Position numbers and translations under genes: made by a program
DNA from: JAKAWQ01 sp035509315
GTDB lineage: Bacteria; Pseudomonadota; Alphaproteobacteria; Acetobacterales; Acetobacteraceae
Assembly: GCA_035509315.1 (NCBI GenBank)
Contig: DATJLS010000043.1
Coordinates: 41,770-105,769 of the forward strand
Reading direction: 5' to 3'
Length of the DNA: 64,000 nt
The notes under the pieces: model-generated
What the model was told of the DNA's origin: nothing
Seen by the model: only the letters and a program-made list of their open reading frames with translations
Database searches by the model: none
Shown: piece after piece, positions 59,119 to 64,000 of the stretch
Position numbering within the stretch: the stretch's first letter is position 1
Layout: every line of letters begins with the position of its first letter

Positions 59119-61025
59119 TGGCGGCGCCGCTCGCGCGGCGCATCACGAGGGAAAAGACGCCACAGGTGACGAAGATCGAGGCTCTTGGGGGGAAGCCCGC
59201 CCCCGCCGCGGAAAGGATCGAAGACGCCGTCGCGGGCATCCGCCATCTCGGCGATTTCACGACCGGACCGCGTGTGCTGCTGATTTCCGCGATCGCCGTG
59301 CTGGTCGGCACCGCGGGGGTGGCGGCCGGGGTGATCCTGCTCGGCCTGATCCGGATCTTCACCAATCTCTCCTATTTCGGCCTGGTCTCGGCCACGGTCC
59401 GACCCTTTGCCCAGTCGCCGCTCGGCCTGTTCCGGGTGCTGGTTCCGGTCGGCGGGTCGCTGATCGTCGGGCTGATGGCGCGATATGGCAGCGAGAAGAT
59501 CCGCGGCCACGGCATTCCGGAGGCGATCGAGGCGATCCTGCTCGGGCGAAGCCGTCTCGATCTGAAGGTGACCATCCTCAAGCCGCTCTCCTCGGCGATC
59601 GCGATCGGCACCGGCGGGCCGTTCGGCGCGGAGGGCCCGATCATCATGACCGGCGGCGCCGTCGGCTCGCTGATCGCGCAGATGCTGCCCGTGAGCGACA
59701 CGGAGCGAAAGACGCTTCTGGTGGCGGGCGCGGCGGCGGGGATGACGACGGTCTTCGGCACGCCGATCGCCGCGATCCTGCTCGCCGTCGAGCTTCTGCT
59801 CTTCGAATGGTCGCCGCGCAGCTTCGTGCCCGTCGCCACCGCGGCGATCATCGCGGAGGTGGAGCGCAACTGGCTTGCCCTGCCCTCGCCGCTCTTTCCC
59901 TTCCATGGCGGCATGGCGATCTCCTTTTTCGGGCTCGGCGCCTGGATCTTCGTCGGTCTGCTGGCGGGCCTGCTCTCCGGCGCGCTCACCCTGCTCGTCT
60001 ATGCCTGCGAGGACGGATTCCTGAAGCTGCCCATTCACTGGATGTGGTGGCCGTTGCTGGGCGGGCTCGTGGTCGGGGTCGGCGGGCTCATCGACCCGCG
60101 CGCGCTCGGCGTCGGCTACGGCAATATCGCGCACATGCTCGCGGGCGGTGTGCTGCCGGCCTCGGCGCTCCTCCTGCTGGCGGTGAAGGCGATCATCTGG
60201 GCGGTGGCGCTCGGCTCGGGCACATCGGGCGGCGTGCTGGCGCCGCTCCTCATCATGGGCGGCGGCCTCGGCGCGGCGCTGGCATCGTTCCTGCCGCATG
60301 CGAGCCCGGGATTCTGGGCGCTCACCGCCATGTGCGCGACCATGGGCGGAACGATGCGCTCACCGCTCACCGCGACCTTCTTCGCCGTCGAGCTCACCGG
60401 CAACACGCATGTGCTGCTGCCGCTGATCGCGGCTTGCGTGACCGCGCACGCGGTGACGGTTCTTTTGATGCGCCGCTCGATCCTGACCGAGAAGGTGGCG
60501 CGCCGCGGCCATCATCTGACGCGCGAGTACCGGGTCGATCCCTTCGCGCTGATGCGGGTCAAGGACATCATGGTGACGGAGGTCCGGTCCCTGCCGGGGA
60601 CGATGACGCTCCATGAGGCGATCCGCTTCTTCACACGGCCCGATACGATGCACCCGAGCTTTCCGGTGCTCGATCCCGAAGGGCGCGTGCTCGGCATCGT
60701 CGATCCGCCGACGCTGATCGGCTGGCGCCGCGCGGGCACGGGGCGCGCGGCAAGGCTTGCCGATCTTCTCGCCGGGCAGAAGCCGCCCCTCGCCGATCCG
60801 GACGAATATCTCGAAGGGCCGATCGAGCGGATGACGCGGGCGAACATTGCCCATATGGCGGTGGTTTCGCGCGAGGGGGGAAAGCTCGTCGGATATTTCG
60901 GCTGGCGCGACCTTCTCCGCGCCCGCAGCCGCGCGAAGGAGGAAGAGACAGAGCGCGTTGCGTTCTACCGCCTGCCCTATGGAAGATCGCGGTCGAACGG
61001 GATCGGCCGATCGCTCTCGCTCTAA
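59118..61025 (+). CDS. ClC-family chloride channel/antiporter with CBS pair
   Basis: About 635 residues. The ClC filter motifs are 'GRSRLDLK', 'GTGGPFGAEGPIIMTGGAVGS' in part ('GGPFGAEGP'), 'GSGTSGGVLAPLLIMGGGLGA' in part ('GSGTSGGVLAP') and about ten membrane segments to residue 450. A CBS pair follows ('LMRVKDIMVTEV', 'ANIAHMAVVSREGGKLVGYF'). The ATG at 59118 directly follows the palindrome and has no ribosome site; a GTG at 59166 after GAGGGA is an alternative, and ATG 59076 overlaps marR. It exchanges chloride or nitrate for protons, possibly in acid tolerance. Confidence 0.93.
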   Translation: MAAPLARRITREKTPQVTKIEALGGKPAPAAERIEDAVAGIRHLGDFTTGPRVLLISAIAVLVGTAGVAAGVILLGLIRIFTNLSYFGLVSATVRPFAQSPLGLFRVLVPVGGSLIVGLMARYGSEKIRGHGIPEAIEAILLGRSRLDLKVTILKPLSSAIAIGTGGPFGAEGPIIMTGGAVGSLIAQMLPVSDTERKTLLVAGAAAGMTTVFGTPIAAILLAVELLLFEWSPRSFVPVATAAIIAEVERNWLALPSPLFPFHGGMAISFFGLGAWIFVGLLAGLLSGALTLLVYACEDGFLKLPIHWMWWPLLGGLVVGVGGLIDPRALGVGYGNIAHMLAGGVLPASALLLLAVKAIIWAVALGSGTSGGVLAPLLIMGGGLGAALASFLPHASPGFWALTAMCATMGGTMRSPLTATFFAVELTGNTHVLLPLIAACVTAHAVTVLLMRRSILTEKVARRGHHLTREYRVDPFALMRVKDIMVTEVRSLPGTMTLHEAIRFFTRPDTMHPSFPVLDPEGRVLGIVDPPTLIGWRRAGTGRAARLADLLAGQKPPLADPDEYLEGPIERMTRANIAHMAVVSREGGKLVGYFGWRDLLRARSRAKEEETERVAFYRLPYGRSRSNGIGRSLSL

Positions 61026-61645
61026 AGACGTGCAAGCGCTGCGATGCGCGCCCCGATCGCAATGAAGAGAGCGCCGGCCACACGCTCGAGCCCATGGCGG
61101 AGGCGTTGATAGAGGGCCCGCACACGCGGCGTCGAGAAGAGGCAGGCCACCAACCCGGCATAGACCACCTCATCCGCCGCGACGACCGCGAGGGCGGCGA
61201 GACGGAGCGAAAGCGGCGCGTGGGCGGGGATCAGGGCGACGAAGATGCTTGAGAAGAAGATGACGATCTTCGGGTTGGTCAGCCCGAGAGAGAGCCCGAC
61301 CAGAAAGGCCCGGCTGCGGCTCTCGAGCCCGCGGGCGGGCAGAGAAGCCTCCCCGCTGTCGGGATGAAGCCAGGCTGCGAGGCCGAGCCAGATCAGATAG
61401 ACCGCCCCGGCAAGCTGAATGAGCCCATAGAGCGTGGCAAGCCGGGTCATGATCGCGGCCACGCCGAAGGACGCCGCGGCGGCCCAAAGCGTGGCGGCAA
61501 GAGCGATACCGAGCCCGGTGGCGAGGCCGATCGTGCGCGAACGGCCGGCGGCGGCGCGGCTGATGAGCAGGAAAGCGGGGCCGGGAGAAAGGCAGGCAAG
61601 CATGTTCGCTGCCGCGATGCCGGCAAGGGTGAAAGCGTAGGACAT
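61022..61645 (-). CDS. LysE-family amino-acid exporter
   Basis: 207 residues, six membrane helices. 'LSPGPAFLLISRAAAGRSRTIGLATGLGIA' in part ('SPGPAFLLISRAA'), 'YLIWLGLAAWLHPDSG' and 'LSLGLTNPKIVIFFSSIFVAL' in part ('GLTNPKIVIFF') define the LysE/RhtB translocators. It exports amino acids or homoserine lactones. It converges on the ClC gene with a 4-bp overlap of their stops. Confidence 0.93.
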   Translation of the reverse strand: MSYAFTLAGIAAANMLACLSPGPAFLLISRAAAGRSRTIGLATGLGIALAATLWAAAASFGVAAIMTRLATLYGLIQLAGAVYLIWLGLAAWLHPDSGEASLPARGLESRSRAFLVGLSLGLTNPKIVIFFSSIFVALIPAHAPLSLRLAALAVVAADEVVYAGLVACLFSTPRVRALYQRLRHGLERVAGALFIAIGARIAALARL

Positions 61646-62125
61646 GGCGCTCTCCTCAAGCGGCGATCGACCACGCCGAGGCGATCAGCCTATCGCGGAG
61701 GCGCGCGCCCGTCCAAGAGGCACGGATTGTGGGCAGGGCCTCAGGGGGGAAAGTCCGATCACGGCTCTTGGCGAAGATTCAAAGCTGTTCGCGCGAAGCC
61801 CGATGTTTTGGCCGATACTGGAACGGCGGGTTGGGGGTTAACAACGCCGACGAGCAGACGTTCGTCTATACAGATTGCCGGCGGCGGTCGCGACGCCGAT
61901 CGGGCATTCGCCTACCTATCTCGACGGGGTGATCGGATGCGGTATGCAATGCCGCCTCTCTCGATAAAATCTGTTATCAATAGTAAAAGACAGAGAGGAG
62001 GGGCCACTGCGGAGCGGCCTTTTCGACATAGGAACCAGGCGGATCAGAACGCTGACCGGCGGCGCGCGGCCCTAGACCGCACCGGGCTGGGTCATGGTCG
62101 CCAGATAAAGGTAAGCACGGAAGCG
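61646..62125. other. 480-bp gap before the SIR2-like gene
   Basis: It shows no convincing gene. The frame of the SIR2-like gene is open through most of it, with an ATG at 61937 that would add 63 residues, but those residues are Arg-rich and not family-like. An AT-rich stretch (AAAATCTGTTATCAATAGTAAAAG, 61965-61988) may hold a promoter. A hairpin with TTTT follows at 62002-62023. Base composition is mixed, unlike the uniform core genome. Confidence 0.4.
62002..62023 (+). terminator. Small hairpin with T tail upstream of the SIR2-like gene
   Basis: GGCCACT-GCGG-AGCGGCC pairs with one A-C mismatch and is followed by TTTT. It could be a weak intrinsic terminator or attenuator in the leader of the SIR2-like gene, if transcription begins in the AT-rich stretch upstream. 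Confidence 0.4.
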
Positions 62126-63226
62126 ATGGTGCCGGAACGGTTGAAAGGGAAGCGCAAGCGAGTTCTTGTTATTCTCGGTGCGGGATCAACGCTTCATGCG
62201 AAGGCTCCTTCCACCGACGAGGTCAACGAATTCGTCTGCACGCTTCCGAACAACAAACCCCTTCGCGCCGTCGTTGATCGGTTGAAACAACAGCGTAGCA
62301 TCCCCTCGCCAAACGATACGGTCTCTAGAAATTTCAACTTTGAGACAGTTTTGGCGGCTTTAGAAGACCTCGACCAATTCGGCACTCGGAAGCACCATCC
62401 AACGGCGTTTGAACAATATGTCGACGACCGCCTGAGCGCTTTCACGGGTTATGTGTGCGACTTCGCGGAGATGAGAGATCAGAATTTTGCCGCTACTCGC
62501 GCTCAAGTAGTCGGCCAGATTAAGAATTTCTTCATCGACAGAACAGCCTGCGCGCCACCAGATCGCCTTCGGGAATTCTTTAATTCACTGAAGGTTGCAT
62601 TCGATCTAACGGTCGTCACTCTCAACTACGATGACATCGTTGATCGTGCTGGGGACTGGTACGACGGCTTCAGTCCGCCAACTAGCAACGGCGAAGGCGG
62701 CACATTCGATTTTGCAGGCTTTCGTGATCGCTCGGCGGAGGATCCAGCCATACTGCTACACCTACATGGCAGCGTCCGCTTCGACTTCCCCCGTTTCAGT
62801 CCTGCACCATCAAAAGACGGAGAAATCGTTCGATATGCCGGGCCACGTAGGGGGCTTCACGCTCAACTAAACGGGCCAGCGGGCATACCACAACCAACAC
62901 CAATCGTCGCTGGCTACGGCAAGGATCGCTGGATGACACGGGCAGCTGTGCCATTCGGTTACTACTACACTGCCTTCGTCAATGCCGTTCAGACCTGCCC
63001 TCGCGTTCTCGTTGCTGGCTATGGCGGCGGAGACGAGCATATAAACTCTTGGCTGAGAGAAGAACATCCCCGTCTTCATAGCGAACGGCGGATCGTCCAG
63101 ATCGATCCATGCTGCCCGAAACAGCCGCCAGCTGCTGATTATCTAATTTTGGGTGGGGACGAAGGATATTTTCCTCCGCCCAGTGATCGCATTGAACAAA
63201 TGGTCGCTTTTCTCGATAGTCTGTGA
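62126..63226 (+). CDS. SIR2-like (sirtuin-fold NADase-type) protein
   Basis: 366 residues from ATG 62126. Sirtuin-fold motifs are in order: 'VLVILGAGSTLH' (residues 13-24, NAD site), 'VVTLNYDDIVDRAGDW' (TxNYD at 165-169), 'LLHLHGSVRF' (HG at 214-215, catalytic-His position) and 'VLVAGYGGGDEHINSWL'. The protein has no second domain. SIR2-like domains in bacteria often act as NAD-degrading anti-phage effectors, alone or with partners such as Argonaute, HerA or a sensor protein. Codon use is visibly less GC-biased (many A/T third positions) than neighbours, and an IS remnant follows, which suggests transfer. No partner gene is visible in the window. Confidence 0.8.
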   Translation: MVPERLKGKRKRVLVILGAGSTLHAKAPSTDEVNEFVCTLPNNKPLRAVVDRLKQQRSIPSPNDTVSRNFNFETVLAALEDLDQFGTRKHHPTAFEQYVDDRLSAFTGYVCDFAEMRDQNFAATRAQVVGQIKNFFIDRTACAPPDRLREFFNSLKVAFDLTVVTLNYDDIVDRAGDWYDGFSPPTSNGEGGTFDFAGFRDRSAEDPAILLHLHGSVRFDFPRFSPAPSKDGEIVRYAGPRRGLHAQLNGPAGIPQPTPIVAGYGKDRWMTRAAVPFGYYYTAFVNAVQTCPRVLVAGYGGGDEHINSWLREEHPRLHSERRIVQIDPCCPKQPPAADYLILGGDEGYFPPPSDRIEQMVAFLDSL

Positions 63227-63514
63227 GGATCCATATCTTGTGTTCTGGCCGCATCTCAATTGCGTGTGTCACGTATGTCAGCGCATAAGCCGCTTTATGG
63301 AAAGTCGGCTTCGACGCGGCCGTTGTGTCCGAGGCTCATGGATATATGATCGATCTATCGCCCCTAACGGCCTAAGCTAGGCCAATGCGCAACGGGTGAG
63401 GCATTAGGAGACCTGTGCGCGGGTGGGGAGTAGAGCTTTGAAATATTGCGCGTTTTTTGGATCTTCGGACGATCCGCTGAGAAGGGCCAGCGCTTGCGCA
63501 CGACTGCTCGGCTG
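63227..63514. other. Non-coding stretch between the SIR2-like gene and IS remnant
   Basis: 288 bp with no supported gene. It includes a 6-3-6 palindrome GGCCTA-AGC-TAGGCC near 63370 and probably the right end of the IS5-type element, whose exact terminus cannot be fixed because the other end lies outside the window. Confidence 0.4.
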
Positions 63515-64000
63515 CTAGGCCGCGACGATATTGAGTGTGCGCTTGAGGTTGTAGGCGGTGGCGGTGAAGTGCACTTGAGCAGCAGCTTTGGCGAGACCGC
63601 GCCATCGCATCCGGCGCAGACCGTAGCAGCGTTTCCACGTACCGAAGATCTTTTCCACCTTGGCGCGCACGCGATGGATCGGCGCGTTCCAAGCGTCGAG
63701 CCGGGCGAGCGTTTCTCACTCGTCGCGGCCCCACATCGCGGTCAGAATGACGCGCGGCGTACCACCTTTGGCCCGAACCGCATCGCCGAAGTGTGACCCT
63801 CGATAGGCGCTGTCGGCGAACACCTCACCCGGATCGTCAGGTAAGGCATCGGGACCGGTGCGCCCGTCATTGACGTTGGCCGGCGTGACGGAGACTTTCT
63901 CGACGAGCGCCGTGTCGGCATCGGCACCGATATGCGCCTTGAAGCCATGCATTGCTGAGCGGCCCTTGTGCTTTACCCAGTGCCCATCGCCGTCCGCTTC
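63515..64000 (-). pseudogene. IS5-type transposase, 5' end outside the window, in-frame stop
   Basis: On the minus strand the frame reads 'DGHWVKHKGRSAMHGFKAHI', 'DADTALVEKVSVTPANVNDG', 'VFADSAYRGSHFGDAVRAKG', 'TAMWGRDE', then TGA (63716-63718), then 'ETLARLDAWNAPIHRVRAK' and 'VEKIFGTWKRCYGLRRMRW', ending 'LKRTLNIVAA' and TAG at 63515-63517. The text after the TGA is the normal IS5-family C-terminus (with the DDE Glu region 'VEKIFGTWKR'). The in-frame stop makes it a likely pseudogene or an inactive copy. Its N-terminal part is off the window. Confidence 0.85.

Noticed and set aside
1..64000. CRISPR array, rRNA or tRNA gene, prophage
   Set aside because: No regularly spaced direct repeats, no rRNA-like or tRNA cloverleaf-like sequence, and no phage structural or integrase genes were seen by eye; a covariance-model scan could still find a missed tRNA.

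Overview
The window is uniformly GC-rich and densely coded. It suggests an alphaproteobacterium, most plausibly a member of the Acetobacteraceae or a close Rhodospirillales relative. The signs are a UPF0262 protein, a DUF1127 protein, a MotA/MotB-like pair next to suhB and efp, a FUSC exporter and several sugar ABC importers. The assignment is inferred from gene content and base composition. No rRNA or tRNA gene was seen.

Layout. 0-5 kb: the end of a PfkB sugar kinase, then a complete CUT1-type sugar ABC importer on the minus strand (binding protein, two permeases, ATPase). 5-13 kb: housekeeping and metabolic genes (FUSC exporter, persulfide dioxygenase-rhodanese fusion, M20 peptidase, FadB-like fusion, YqgE, peroxiredoxin). 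13-22 kb: a LysR gene and a DUF1127 gene, then a minus-strand block of a non-flagellar MotA/MotB-like stator, an OmpA-like protein, an inositol monophosphatase, efp and epmB, with epmA divergent. This is the EF-P beta-lysylation set, and epmB and efp lie in one uninterrupted reading frame. 22-31 kb: two SDRs, a secreted protein with a cytochrome b and a Tat-type molybdopterin lipoprotein, an FAD monooxygenase, an ECF sigma/anti-sigma pair with divergent OsmC, and UPF0262.

31-47 kb is a carbohydrate or sugar-acid catabolic region. It has a divergent SDR/2-hydroxyacid dehydrogenase pair. An enolase-superfamily dehydratase runs together with a second CUT1 importer, another 2-hydroxyacid dehydrogenase and a ThDP enzyme. 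Converging on these is a CUT2 importer with two tandem paralogous binding proteins and an SDR. The importers would bring in sugars or sugar acids, and the dehydratase, dehydrogenases and ThDP enzyme would process them. The substrate cannot be read from sequence. 47-61.6 kb returns to general functions (DUF445, luciferase-like oxidoreductase, GT2-GtrA, Lrp, TrxB, LysR, GlcG-like, mannose-1-P guanylyltransferase, creatininase, GtrA, flavin reductase, MarR with a ClC channel, LysE).

61.6-64 kb differs: codon use is less GC-biased, there is a lone SIR2-like NADase-type gene, and an IS5-type transposase carries an in-frame stop. This is the best candidate for a transferred, possibly defence-related locus.

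Two families of small repeats sit at gene 3' ends: a roughly 100-bp element ending in a strong hairpin (five clear copies plus one partial) and a MITE-like element with about 19-bp inverted ends (two copies).
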